Positions 50,303 through 59,865 of a DNA stretch of 64,000 nucleotides are shown here, piece after piece. Both the position numbers and the translations under genes were made by a program. Source of the stretch: CAVVST01 sp963750995 (GTDB lineage Bacteria; Acidobacteriota; Vicinamibacteria; Vicinamibacterales; UBA2999); contig CAVVST010000004.1 in NCBI GenBank assembly GCA_963750995.1, positions 186,001 through 250,000 of the forward strand, read 5' to 3'. Each line of letters starts with the position of its first letter. Position 1 is the first letter of the stretch. Under the pieces are notes generated by a model that saw only the letters and a program-made list of their open reading frames with translations, was not told the DNA's origin and searched no databases.

Positions 50303-52438
50303 TCATCGCGCTCGTAACAAGCGCAGCGCGTTCCCCACGACAATCACCGAGGCGCCCGTGTCGGCCAGGACGGCCATCCAGAGCGTCGCCGTGCCGGTAA
50401 CCGCCATCACCAGGAACGCCGCCTTCAATGCCAGGGAGATCGCGACGTTCATCCGGACGTTGCGAAGCGTCGCGCGCGCCAGCCTGATCGCATACGGAAC
50501 CCGCAGCAACTCGTCCGACATCAGCGCGACATCGGCCGTCTCGAGCGCCGCGTCCGACCCGGCCGCGCCCATCGCGATGCCAACGTCCGCCGCCGCGAGG
50601 GCGGGCGCGTCGTTGATCCCGTCGCCCACCATCACGACCACGCCATGACGCGCGTGCAGCTCGCGCACCAGCGCGTGTTTCTGCTCGGGGAGCAGCTGCG
50701 CATGAAATTCGTCGACCCTCAACTCGCCCGCCACGCGCGCCGCCGACCGCTCCTCGTCGCCGGTCAGCATCGCCACCCTGCGGATGCCCTGTTCGCGCAG
50801 CAGCCCGATGGCCTCCCGTGCGTTCTCCCTGGGACGATCGGCCAGCGCAAACGCACCTGCGTACGTGCCGTTCACGGCCACGAAGACAACCGACTTCCCC
50901 TCGTCTCGCGCCTGCGCAATCGCCGGCGTGTCGTGGTTCGGCGCCACACCCCGCGCCGCCAGCAGACGATCGTTGCCAACCAGCACGCCCGCGCCGTCCA
51001 CCTCGCCTTCGGCGCCGAGACCGGGCACCAGGATCACCTGCCCCGCCGGTCGCAGCGTTACTCCCCGCTCGCGCGCATGAGTGACGATGGCGCGGGCGAT
51101 GGGATGCTCTGAGCGCAGCTCAATCGAAGCGGCCAGGCGAAGCACGTCGTTCGGCGGCGCGCCGCCCGAGAACACGTTGGTGACGCGCAGGTCGCCCTTC
51201 GTCAACGTCCCCGTTTTGTCAAAGGCCACAACCGAGGCGCCGGCCAGCCGCTCGAGGTGCGCGCCTCCCTTGACCAAAACGCCGTTCCGCGCCGCCGCCG
51301 ACAGGGCCGATACGATCGAGACCGGCGTTGAAATGACGAGCGCGCACGGACACGAAATGACAAGCAGCACCAGCGCACGATAGAACCAGGTCGCAGCATC
51401 GGCCTGGCCCGCAAGCGGAGGCACGAGAGCGATGAGGATGGCGAGCAGCAGGACGACCGGCGTGTAGATACGCGCGAAGCGATCGACAAACGACTGCACC
51501 GGGGCCCGGCTCGCCTGCGCGGTTTCCACGAGATGAATTACCCGGGCGAGCCGCGTATCCCGCACCAGGCGCGTGACGCGTACGTCGAGTGCACCATGTC
51601 CGTTGATCGTGCCGGCGAAAATCTCGTCGCCCGGCGCCTTGTCCGCCGGCAGCGATTCACCTGTCAGCGGCGCTTCGTTGACGTCGCTGATGCCGGACAC
51701 CACGACACCGTCGAGCGGCACCTTGTCGCCGGGCCGCACGAGCATCTCGTCGCCGACGCGGATGTCGTCAACGGCGACCTGGCGTTCCATGCCGTCGCGT
51801 TTCACGATCGCCTCGCGCGGCGACAGATCCATGAGCGCGCGAATCGCCTGGCGTGCCCGCTCGAGCGTGCGTACTTCGAGCCACTGCGCCACGGCGAACA
51901 GGAACACGACCGACGCGGCTTCAAGCCATTCGCCGAGCAGCAACGCCCCGACGACCGCGACGACCATGAGTGTATTGATGTCAAGGGTGCGCGACCGGAT
52001 GGCGGTTATCGCGCGCCGGGCGGGGAAGAGGCCGCCCGCGACGGCAGCCGCTGAGAACAAGCCCGCCGCCACCGCTGGCCTGGCCAGGGCATCAGCGAGC
52101 AGCCCGGCGCTGATCGCCGCGGCGGCCGCCATCATCAATCGCCAGCGCCAGGCAACGTCCGCCCCGCCGGCAGCCGGCTCCTCGTGCTCGAGCCACATCC
52201 GCATGCCGGTTTGCCCGACGGCATCGACGATTGCGGCCGTACTGAGCCGGGCGGCGTCGTACTTTATGTGCAGCCGCTGGCCGATGAGGTCCGCGGAGAC
52301 CGCCTCGAGCCCGTCCAGCGGCTTCAGGCGCCGCTCGAGGATGACCACTTCTTCGTTGCAGTCCATCCCCTCGACGCGGAAGACGGCTTCAGCGTGCAGC
52401 TCGCACGTGGCGCAGGCGGCGGTCGCGGTACCAGCCAT
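50303..52438 (-). CDS. zntA: Heavy-metal P1B-type ATPase (Zn/Cd/Pb type)
   Basis: 711 residues. N-terminal HMA domain with the ECMD-type motif GMDCNEEVVILERRL (Cys-x-Glu-Glu), and a leading CATCELH. Eight spans; metal site VISCPCALVISTPV (CPC). Phosphorylation site DKTGTLTKG; TGES loop (LTGESLPADKAPGDE), HP motif SEHPIA and hinge MVGDGINDAPALAAADVGIAMG. The CPC plus MDCxEE pattern fits zinc, cadmium or lead export. No MerR regulator is adjacent, but 146 bases of gap precede the next gene. Confidence 0.93.
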   Translation of the reverse strand: MAGTATAACATCELHAEAVFRVEGMDCNEEVVILERRLKPLDGLEAVSADLIGQRLHIKYDAARLSTAAIVDAVGQTGMRMWLEHEEPAAGGADVAWRWRLMMAAAAAISAGLLADALARPAVAAGLFSAAAVAGGLFPARRAITAIRSRTLDINTLMVVAVVGALLLGEWLEAASVVFLFAVAQWLEVRTLERARQAIRALMDLSPREAIVKRDGMERQVAVDDIRVGDEMLVRPGDKVPLDGVVVSGISDVNEAPLTGESLPADKAPGDEIFAGTINGHGALDVRVTRLVRDTRLARVIHLVETAQASRAPVQSFVDRFARIYTPVVLLLAILIALVPPLAGQADAATWFYRALVLLVISCPCALVISTPVSIVSALSAAARNGVLVKGGAHLERLAGASVVAFDKTGTLTKGDLRVTNVFSGGAPPNDVLRLAASIELRSEHPIARAIVTHARERGVTLRPAGQVILVPGLGAEGEVDGAGVLVGNDRLLAARGVAPNHDTPAIAQARDEGKSVVFVAVNGTYAGAFALADRPRENAREAIGLLREQGIRRVAMLTGDEERSAARVAGELRVDEFHAQLLPEQKHALVRELHARHGVVVMVGDGINDAPALAAADVGIAMGAAGSDAALETADVALMSDELLRVPYAIRLARATLRNVRMNVAISLALKAAFLVMAVTGTATLWMAVLADTGASVIVVGNALRLLRAR

Positions 52439-52584
52439 GGCTGATCCCAGCCTAGCCGACCAACGGACCGGGCGGAACGTCGTAAGTCGTCGGAAGTTGC
52501 CGACTCTGCTCGCATGGACTAGGATTGCGGGTTGACCGGCACCATAAACAGCAGCAGGTCTAGCAGTTACGAGGAGGAGCCAGG

Positions 52585-53528
52585 GTGATCGAGGTACAGC
52601 ACCTCACGAAGCGGTATGGGCCGACGACGGCCGTGGACGATGTCAGCTTTCGCGTGGAGCGCGGCGAGGTGCTCGGCTTCCTCGGACCGAACGGCGCGGG
52701 CAAGACGACGACGATGCGCGTACTGACGGGCTATATGCCGCCGTCGGAAGGTAAAGCGATCGTCGCCGGCTATGACGTCTTTGCTCAGCCGATCGAGGCG
52801 AAGCGACGCACGGGTACCTCCCCGAGACACCGCCGCTCTATCCGGAGATGACCGTCCGCGACTACCTGTCGTTTGTCGCGCGGATCAAAGGAGTGCCGCG
52901 CAACGAGCGCAAATCGCGCGTTAACACCGTGATGGAACGCACGCGCATCGCCGACATGGCGAACCGCCACTGCGCGAAACTCTCGAAGGGGTACCGTCAG
53001 CGTGTTGGGCTGGCGCAGGCGATCATGCACAACCCCGACGTGCTCATCCTCGACGAACCGACGGCGGGCCTGGACCCGAAGCAGATCAACGAGACGCGAC
53101 AGCTCATCAAGGATCTTGGCGGCGACCACACCGTCATCCTGAGCACGCATATCCTCCCCGAAGTCAGCCAGACCTGCCACCGCGTCGTCATCATCAACAA
53201 GGGGCGCGTCGTCGCGGTGGACACGCCCGAGAACCTGACAGCGCGGCTTCGCGGATCGGAAACGATGTTCGTCCAGGTGGACGCGGCCGGCGCCGACGTC
53301 GGGACCGCGCTCCAAGCCGTCCCCGGCGTCACGAAGGTGGCGGCCTCCGACACGCGCGGCACCGTTACCAGCTTCGAGGTCAACAGCGAAACCGGACGCG
53401 ACGTGCGGCGCGATCTGGCGGCGACCATTGTCAGGCAGGGATGGGGCCTGCTGGAACTGCGGCCTCTCCGCATGAGCCTCGAGGAAGTCTTCCTGCATCT
53501 CACGACCGAGGAGACGGCGCATGAATAA
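52585..53528 (+). CDS. ABC transporter ATP-binding protein, GldA-like (frame interrupted once)
   Basis: About 314 residues after adding one missing base at the G run of CACGGGTACC (52809-52818). The frame then reads KRRTGYLPETPPLYPEMTVRDYL. Walker A GPNGAGKTT, Q-loop YLPE, signature LSKGYRQRVGLAQA, Walker B VLILDEPTAGLDP, H-loop LSTH. GTG start with GAGGAGGAG upstream. The tail (residues 220-314) contains an extra beta domain. It drives the permease that follows (eight-base overlap). Confidence 0.9.
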
Positions 53529-54291
53529 CATCCTTGCGATCGCACACAAGGAGATAAAGGGCTACTTCGCGTCGCCGGTCGCGTACGTCGTGATCGGCTT
53601 CTCGGCGATCCTCTTCGGCTGGTTCTTCATCAACCTGCTCTACTACTTCGATCGCACGCAGATGCAGGCGGGATCGGGGTTCCAGGGTCCGCAGGCCGTC
53701 AACGTCAACGAGATCATGATCTCGCCGCTGTTCCTCAACGTCAGCGTGATCCTGCTGTTCACCCTGCCGCTGATCACCATGCGGACCTACGCGGAAGAGA
53801 AGCGGTCCGGGACAATCGAGCTGCTGTTGACGTCGCCGCTGACCGATTTGCAGATCGTCATGGGCAAGTTCCTCGGCGGACTGGTCCTCTATGTCGCCAT
53901 GCTCGCCGTCACGCTGGTCCACATGGCGTTCCTCTTCGCCTACGGCAATCCCGAGTGGCGCCCGATTGCGACCGGGTACCTCGGGTTGCTGCTGATGGGC
54001 GGCTGCTTCCTGTCGCTCGGCCTGTTCGTGTCGAGCCTCACCCGCAACCAGATCATCGCGGGGATGGTGACGTTTGCCGTGTTCCTGATGTTCTGGGTCA
54101 TCAACTGGATCGCGACGTTCATGGGGCCGACGCCGCAGGCGGTCCTCAACTACCTGTCGATCACCGAGCATCTGAATGATTTCGCGCGCGGCGTGATCGA
54201 TACCAAGCACCTGGTCTATTACTGTTCCTTCATTGCGTTCAGCCTGTTCCTGACCGTCCGCGCGGTCGACAGCGAACGCTGGCGCGGATAA
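53521..54291 (+). CDS. ABC-2 type permease, GldF-like
   Basis: 256 residues, six spans. Starts NNILAIAHKEIKGYFASPVAYVVIGFSAILFG, with a Gln/Phe-rich external loop after span 1, and MRTYAEEKRSGTIELLLTSPL as coupling helix. In Bacteroidetes the homologue is GldF of the gliding ABC complex; outside that phylum such cassettes are of unknown function. Overlaps the ATPase and is followed by the GldG-like gene after five bases. Confidence 0.92.
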   Translation: MNNILAIAHKEIKGYFASPVAYVVIGFSAILFGWFFINLLYYFDRTQMQAGSGFQGPQAVNVNEIMISPLFLNVSVILLFTLPLITMRTYAEEKRSGTIELLLTSPLTDLQIVMGKFLGGLVLYVAMLAVTLVHMAFLFAYGNPEWRPIATGYLGLLLMGGCFLSLGLFVSSLTRNQIIAGMVTFAVFLMFWVINWIATFMGPTPQAVLNYLSITEHLNDFARGVIDTKHLVYYCSFIAFSLFLTVRAVDSERWRG

Positions 54292-54296
54292 CCGTC

Positions 54297-55871
54297 ATGT
54301 TGCAGCGCATTCTCAGCTTTCTCGGATGGGTCGGCACGGCGCTCGTCCTTGTCGCCGTCGCCATACGTTTTCTCAGGCCGGAGTGGGACAACTACGCCAC
54401 CTACGCGGCGTATGCGGGCCTGGCGCTGGTCGTGCTCTACACGCTCGGCCAGTGGCGGGAGATCATCGCCTACTTCCGCCATCGCCAGGCGCGCTATGGC
54501 GCGATCGCCACGATCGGCGTCGTCGTCGCACTGGCGATTGCCGTGGCCGTGAATTACATCGGGGCGCGGCAGAACAAGCGGTGGGACTTCACCGCCAGCC
54601 GGCAGAACAGCCTCGCCGAGCAGACCGTCAAGGTTCTGCAGAGCCTCGACGCCCCGGTGAAGTTCACCGTGTTCGCCCAGCAGACGGACTTCGAGCGGTT
54701 CCGCCAGCGGCTCGATGCCTACGCGTACACGTCGAAGCAGGTCTCGGTCGAGTACATCGATCCCGACATGAAGCCGGTTGAAGCGCGCGCTGCCGGTATC
54801 GAAGCCTACGGCACGGTCCTCGTCAACTACAAGGAGAAGACCGAGCGGATCACCACCGACACCGAGCAGGACCTGACCAACGCGCTCATCAAGGCGATGT
54901 CGACGATGGAGCGCAAGGTCTACTACCTGCAGGGGCACGGCGAACGCGAGCCGAACAAGACCGAGCGCGACGGCTACAGTGCCGTGAGCGGTTCGCTGCG
55001 GAAGGACAACTACATGGTCGAGCGTCTGGTGCTCGCCCAGATGAAGGACGTCCCCGACGATGCCACCGTGGTACTGGTTCCCGGTCCGACGAGCGACATC
55101 CTCCCCAGCGAGGCCGACGCCCTGCGGCGGTACCTCGCGAAGGCGGGCAAGCTGATGGTGATGCTGGATCCGCCGGTTGGCGCGAATGCCGCGCCGATGC
55201 CGAATCTTGAAGCCATCCTCAAGGAATGGGGCATCACACCTGGCAGCAACGTCGTCGTCGACATCAGCGGCGCCACCAACGACCCAAGCATCGCAGTGGC
55301 GGCGACGTATCCGCAGCACCCGATCACCGAGACGTTCCGCACGATCACCGTCTACCCGCTGGCGCGCAGCATCGACACCGTCGAGGGCGGCACCAACGGC
55401 CGGGTCCCGACGCGCATCGTCGAGACCACGCGCGGCAGCTGGGCGGAGTCGAACCTGGCGTCGCTCAGCGGCGACGCCGGCGTGTCGATGGATGAGAAGA
55501 GCGGCGACAAGCCAGGGCCGATTGCGCTTGGCGTCGCGGTGTCGGCGCCCGTCGAAGGCGCGGCGGCGGCGACCACGCCGGCGACCGGCGAGGCGCTCAA
55601 GCCCGAGACGCGCGTCGTCGTGTTTGGCGATTCCGACTTCGCCAGCAACGCCTACGGCGGCGGCGCGCTGGGAAACATGAACCTGTTCGCGAACGCCATC
55701 AGCTGGCTGGCGCAACAGGAGAACCTGATTGCCATCCGGCCGACCGAAGCCGCGGATCGCCGCGTGACGATGACCCCGCAGCAGCAGACGCTGGCGGCGA
55801 TCACCTCGATCTTCGTGCTCCCCGGGCTGGTGTTCGCCGCCGGGATCTTCACATGGTGGAGGAGGCGATAG
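54297..55871 (+). CDS. GldG-family ABC auxiliary protein
   Basis: 524 residues. Membrane spans at 10-30, 42-55 and 62-82 precede a large external domain: NKRWDFTASRQNSLAEQTVKVLQSL (the GldG hallmark), VSVEYIDPDMKP, KVYYLQGHGE and VVLVPGPTSDILPSEADALRRYL. A C-terminal span (ITSIFVLPGLVFAAGIFTWW) ends the chain. Likely reads out or binds a substrate for the adjacent ABC pair. Adjacent to DUF4340 without a gap. Confidence 0.92.
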   Translation: MLQRILSFLGWVGTALVLVAVAIRFLRPEWDNYATYAAYAGLALVVLYTLGQWREIIAYFRHRQARYGAIATIGVVVALAIAVAVNYIGARQNKRWDFTASRQNSLAEQTVKVLQSLDAPVKFTVFAQQTDFERFRQRLDAYAYTSKQVSVEYIDPDMKPVEARAAGIEAYGTVLVNYKEKTERITTDTEQDLTNALIKAMSTMERKVYYLQGHGEREPNKTERDGYSAVSGSLRKDNYMVERLVLAQMKDVPDDATVVLVPGPTSDILPSEADALRRYLAKAGKLMVMLDPPVGANAAPMPNLEAILKEWGITPGSNVVVDISGATNDPSIAVAATYPQHPITETFRTITVYPLARSIDTVEGGTNGRVPTRIVETTRGSWAESNLASLSGDAGVSMDEKSGDKPGPIALGVAVSAPVEGAAAATTPATGEALKPETRVVVFGDSDFASNAYGGGALGNMNLFANAISWLAQQENLIAIRPTEAADRRVTMTPQQQTLAAITSIFVLPGLVFAAGIFTWWRRR

Positions 55872-57185
55872 GTGGGCGGCCTGCGGTCGACGATCGTTCT
55901 GCTGGTCCTGCTGGTCGGCATCGGCGGGTATATCTATTTCGTCGAGTCGAAACGCGACCCGGCCGCCGCTGACGCCAAGGCGAAGGCGTTCACCGAGCTG
56001 GCGGCCGATTCGATCGAGGAGATCCGGATCAAGAACGCCGACGGCGAAGTCTCGCGAGTGCAGCGCGTCGGCGACAAGTGGCAGCTGCTCGAGCCGAACA
56101 AGGCCGATGCCGACACTGGCGTCGTCGGCACCGTGACCAGCAACCTGTCGACGCTGGAGGTCCAGCGCGTCGTTGATGAGAATCCGGCGGACCTCAAGCA
56201 GTACGGGCTCGAACCGGCACGAATCGATCTCTCGTTCCGGCTGAAGGACCAGAAGGACTTCCAGCAGCTGCTCGTCGGCGAGAAGACGCCAACCGGCGGC
56301 GACATGTTCGCCAAGCGGCCGAACGAGAAGCGGGTGTTTCTCGTCTCCTCGTATCTCGACGCGATCTTCAACAAGACTGCGTTCGATTTGCGCGACAAGT
56401 CGGTCCTGAAATTCGACCGGGCGGCCGCGGACCGGATCACGGTGACCGAGGGCGGCAGCACGATTGAATTCGCACGGAACGGAATGGATTGGCGTATAGC
56501 CAAGCCCATCTCCGCCCGCGCCGACTATGCCGCCATGGAAGGCCTGCTGACCCGGCTGTCGTCGACGTTCATGCAGAAGGTGGTCGCGCCCGAAGCCACG
56601 AACCTGGGCATGTACGGACTCGATCGGCCGGCGATGACCGCGGCGGTGATGGGCGGAGGACAGACCGCGACGCTGATGGTTGGCGGCGTGGAGGAAGGCG
56701 CGCGCTTCGCGAAGGATTCCGGACGGCCCGAGGTCTTCACCGTCGAAGAGACGCTCTTCACCGAGCTGGCCAAGGACGCGCCCGACTACCGCCGCAAAGA
56801 TTTGTTCGACGCGCGGTCGTTCACGGCGAACCGGATCGAGATCCGCCGCGGCGCGGAGATGCTCGCGTTCGACAAGAGCGGCACGGGCGAGAGCGAAATG
56901 TGGAAGAACGCCGCAGGTCAGACGGTCGACCTGATGAAGGTCGAAGACCTGCTCAGCAGGCTGACGAACATCCGCGCGGTAACCTTCGACGACGCGCTTC
57001 CCGCATCGCTCAAGATGCCGAACCTCGCCGTCACGATCACCTACGACAGCTCGAAGAAGGAGACGGTGACGTTCGGCGGCTCCGGGGCCGATATCGTTGC
57101 CGCACGCGCCGACGAGCCTGGCTCGGCGAAGATTGACTCGATGCCCTACGAAGAGGCGATCAAGGCTGTGGATGCCTTGAAATAG
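55872..57185 (+). CDS. DUF4340 domain-containing protein
   Basis: 437 residues. N-terminal span (VLLVLLVGIGGYIYFV) then an extracytoplasmic repeat-like beta region: IEEIRIKNADGEVSRVQR, LSTLEVQRVVDENPADLKQYGL, LLVGEKTPTGGDMFAK. Last member of the GldA-GldF-GldG-DUF4340 cassette; GTG start follows the preceding stop directly. Function of DUF4340 is unknown; its constant linkage suggests a component of the same exporter. Confidence 0.9.
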   Translation: MGGLRSTIVLLVLLVGIGGYIYFVESKRDPAAADAKAKAFTELAADSIEEIRIKNADGEVSRVQRVGDKWQLLEPNKADADTGVVGTVTSNLSTLEVQRVVDENPADLKQYGLEPARIDLSFRLKDQKDFQQLLVGEKTPTGGDMFAKRPNEKRVFLVSSYLDAIFNKTAFDLRDKSVLKFDRAAADRITVTEGGSTIEFARNGMDWRIAKPISARADYAAMEGLLTRLSSTFMQKVVAPEATNLGMYGLDRPAMTAAVMGGGQTATLMVGGVEEGARFAKDSGRPEVFTVEETLFTELAKDAPDYRRKDLFDARSFTANRIEIRRGAEMLAFDKSGTGESEMWKNAAGQTVDLMKVEDLLSRLTNIRAVTFDDALPASLKMPNLAVTITYDSSKKETVTFGGSGADIVAARADEPGSAKIDSMPYEEAIKAVDALK

Positions 57186-58694
57186 ATGCGCAGGCCTGGC
57201 CCGAGCCTGGTCGAGGGGCTCGCTGTCGTCTTGTGTTTGACGGCGCCGGCCCTCTTCGGCTGCGCCAGGCCTGCTCCCACCGTTGCCCCGGCCCTCGATC
57301 CGCTTCAGCAACTCCGACAGGACATACGCGCAACGACCGCACTGCCAGGCGTACAACGCGCCGCCTGGGGCATCGTCGTCGAGTCGCTCGATCGCCGGGA
57401 GCGCATTTTCGAGCTGAATCCGCGCACGCTGCTCGTGCCGGCGTCGGCAGCCAAGCTGGTGAGCCTCGCCTCGGCGGTCGATGCGGTCGGGTGGGACTAC
57501 CGGTACGAGACCGTCGTCCGGGCGTCGGCGCCGATCGTCAACGGAGTCATCCAGGGCGATCTTCTCGTCGTCGGCTCGGGCGATCCGTCAATCGGCGGTC
57601 GTGCCGGTACGCCGCTCGCGGGATGGGTCGACGCCTTGAAGGCGCTCGGCCTCAGTCGTATCGACGGGCGTGTGGTTGGCGATGACGACGCGGTCGAGGA
57701 ACCGCGGCCGCAGTTGGCGTGGGCGTGGGATGACCTGGGCTACCCCACCGGTGCGTTGTTCGGCGCGCTGAACCTGGCCGAGAACCGCATGGCCATCACG
57801 GTAAACCCTGGCCCCGCGCTCGACGACCAGCCGACCTTCAGCATGGACCCGGCCGCGTGGTCGCGACCGCTGCGAAACCGGGTGGTCACAGGCCCGCCGC
57901 AGTCGCTGCCACAACTCTGGCCGGAGCAGCGGCCCGGCGAGCCCTTCCTGACCATCGCCGGCTCGATCCCGATCGGGGCGCCGCCCGCACGTCTGCAGAT
58001 TTCGGTAGGCAATCCAACGGCGTGGTTTGCCGCTGTCTTGCGGGCGGCACTCATCCACGGCGGCATCGAGGTCACCGGCGAGGCGTACGATGTGGACGAC
58101 GTGGCGCAGCGGCCGGAATGGAAGAACGCCGCCGCCCTCTACACCCACCGTTCCGCCACGCTGGCTGAGATCGCGCAGCCGATGCTCAAGAACAGCATCA
58201 ACCTGTACGGCGAGGCGGCGCTCCGGCTCAACACCGCGAGAGGAGTATTTCCGACCAACGACGCGGCGCTCGAAGGACTCCGCGCACGCATGTCGGCTTG
58301 GGGAATCCCGGCCGACGCCTGGCAGATCATCGACGGCTCGGGGCTGTCGCGACGCGATGCCATCGCACCCGACGCGCTCGTCGCGGTCCTTCAGCGCATG
58401 TATGACCCTTCGGGCGCCTCTCCGTGGATGACGGCGCTGCCGGTCGCGGGCCGTGACGGGACGCTCGCGGGACGAATGGCAGGGACGCCTGCCGAGGGCA
58501 ACGTGCGGGCAAAGACCGGCACGATGTCGAACATCCGCACGCTGGCCGGCTACGTGCGCACCCGCGACGGCGAAAATCTTGCGTTCGCGATTCTGACCGA
58601 CAATTTCGAAGGGTCGGGCGCCGCCGCTGCCGACGCGGTGGACAGGATCGCCGTCAGGCTGGCCAGCTTCAGCCGGCAAGCATCGATTCAATAA
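57186..58694 (+). CDS. dacB: D-alanyl-D-alanine carboxypeptidase/endopeptidase (PBP4, DacB)
   Basis: 502 residues. Lipoprotein signal with Cys26 (TAPALFGC). Catalytic SxxK at Ser87-Lys90 (PASAAKL), SxN in LKNSINLYGEAAL and KTG in VRAKTGTMSNIRTL. The large insert after the SxxK (residues 110-270) is typical of class C. It trims or cuts peptidoglycan crosslinks. It follows the ABC cassette with zero gap; the last 26 bases overlap the opposite gene. Confidence 0.95.
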   Translation: MRRPGPSLVEGLAVVLCLTAPALFGCARPAPTVAPALDPLQQLRQDIRATTALPGVQRAAWGIVVESLDRRERIFELNPRTLLVPASAAKLVSLASAVDAVGWDYRYETVVRASAPIVNGVIQGDLLVVGSGDPSIGGRAGTPLAGWVDALKALGLSRIDGRVVGDDDAVEEPRPQLAWAWDDLGYPTGALFGALNLAENRMAITVNPGPALDDQPTFSMDPAAWSRPLRNRVVTGPPQSLPQLWPEQRPGEPFLTIAGSIPIGAPPARLQISVGNPTAWFAAVLRAALIHGGIEVTGEAYDVDDVAQRPEWKNAAALYTHRSATLAEIAQPMLKNSINLYGEAALRLNTARGVFPTNDAALEGLRARMSAWGIPADAWQIIDGSGLSRRDAIAPDALVAVLQRMYDPSGASPWMTALPVAGRDGTLAGRMAGTPAEGNVRAKTGTMSNIRTLAGYVRTRDGENLAFAILTDNFEGSGAAAADAVDRIAVRLASFSRQASIQ

Positions 58695-59865
58695 GCGTCC
58701 GCGCCGCTGCAGCGACCTCCGGCCCAGAGGCGGTCAGGCCGCCTCCCTGCGCGAGACCAGGCTTCCCGCCTCCCCGACCGCCAAAACGATGCGTCAGCTG
58801 CTGCAGCGTGACGTTTGCGTCGAGGGACACCGTGGGTGAGCAGGCGATCACGATCGACACGGGCGGGGTTGCCGTTACCAGCACCACACACGCGCGGAGG
58901 GAGGAGGTGGCGGCCGCCGCCAGCCCCTTCAGCCCGGCCACGTCCCATCCGTCGAGCGTTTCGACGACCACCCGTACGCCATGAACTTCCGGCGCCGCTG
59001 CCGCGAGTCGCACGCCTTCACGCTCGGCGAGCTTCTCATGGAAGCCCTTCGCCTGCTTGCGGAGCTCCTTCGATTCCTCCTGGAGCCGCTCGATGGCGGC
59101 GGGCAATTCGCCGGGCAGCACCGACAACGCCCTGACGCTGCCCGAGACGATGTCGCGATACGTGCGAAGCGCGCGCAGGGCACGGGCGCCGCAGACGAAT
59201 GTCAGCCGTGAACCGCCGCGCATCCGCTCCGCGCCGAGCACGGCGATCAGCCCGATCGAACCGGTTCGATCGACATGCGTCCCGCCGCAGGCGCACAAGT
59301 CGAAGTCGGAGATGTCGATGAGCCGAAGCGTGCCTTCGCGCTGCGGCTCCTTCCTGAGCGACAGGCTGGCCGCCTCGGCTTTCGATACGAAACGGATGGC
59401 GACCGGCCGATCTTCCCAGACGATCCGATTGGCCTCGTCGACGCCGCGCTCGATGTCACCGGGTGTTGCGTCGCGCGCCAGATCGATGGTCGACACCTCG
59501 GCGCCCATGTGGAAGCCGACAGTGAGGTTGTCAAACAGCGTTTCAAACGCGCCGGACAGAATGTGCTGGCCAGTATGCTGCTGCATGTGATCGAACCGGC
59601 GTGCCCAGTCGATTTCGCCGCTGACCCGGGAGCCCGCGGTCAGGCCCGACGCGAGAACGTGGACGATCTCGTCGCCCTCGTCGATGATTTCAACCACCTC
59701 TGTCCCGCCGAGGCGGCCGGTGTCGAATGGCTGGCCGCCGGACGAGGGGTAAAACGCGCTCCGGTCGAGCGTCACCGCGGGACGGCCTTGATGTTCGAAC
59801 GCGCGGGTAACCGTGGCGTCGAATCTGCGGCAGGAGGGCTCGGTGTAGTAAAGCCGGTTGGTCAC
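58669..59865 (-). CDS. AlaX-type alanyl-tRNA editing protein with DHHA1 domain
   Basis: 398 residues. It removes serine or glycine from mischarged tRNA(Ala) in trans. Zinc site HMQQHTGQHILSGAFE (HxxxH) and CACGGTHVDRTG (CxxxH); an extended C-terminal half with a coiled coil (ERLQEESKELRKQAKGF) and DHHA1 domain (FGGRGGGKPGLAQGGG). That makes it the long AlaX-L form. GTG start overlaps the kinase stop (GTGA). Confidence 0.92.
   Translation of the reverse strand: MTNRLYYTEPSCRRFDATVTRAFEHQGRPAVTLDRSAFYPSSGGQPFDTGRLGGTEVVEIIDEGDEIVHVLASGLTAGSRVSGEIDWARRFDHMQQHTGQHILSGAFETLFDNLTVGFHMGAEVSTIDLARDATPGDIERGVDEANRIVWEDRPVAIRFVSKAEAASLSLRKEPQREGTLRLIDISDFDLCACGGTHVDRTGSIGLIAVLGAERMRGGSRLTFVCGARALRALRTYRDIVSGSVRALSVLPGELPAAIERLQEESKELRKQAKGFHEKLAEREGVRLAAAAPEVHGVRVVVETLDGWDVAGLKGLAAAATSSLRACVVLVTATPPVSIVIACSPTVSLDANVTLQQLTHRFGGRGGGKPGLAQGGGLTASGPEVAAAARTLIESMLAG

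Noticed and set aside
54219..57356. 1045-codon minus-strand open frame
   Set aside because: Opposite the GldG/DUF4340 genes. The composition (Arg, Asp, Gln, His rich) is that of a codon shadow.
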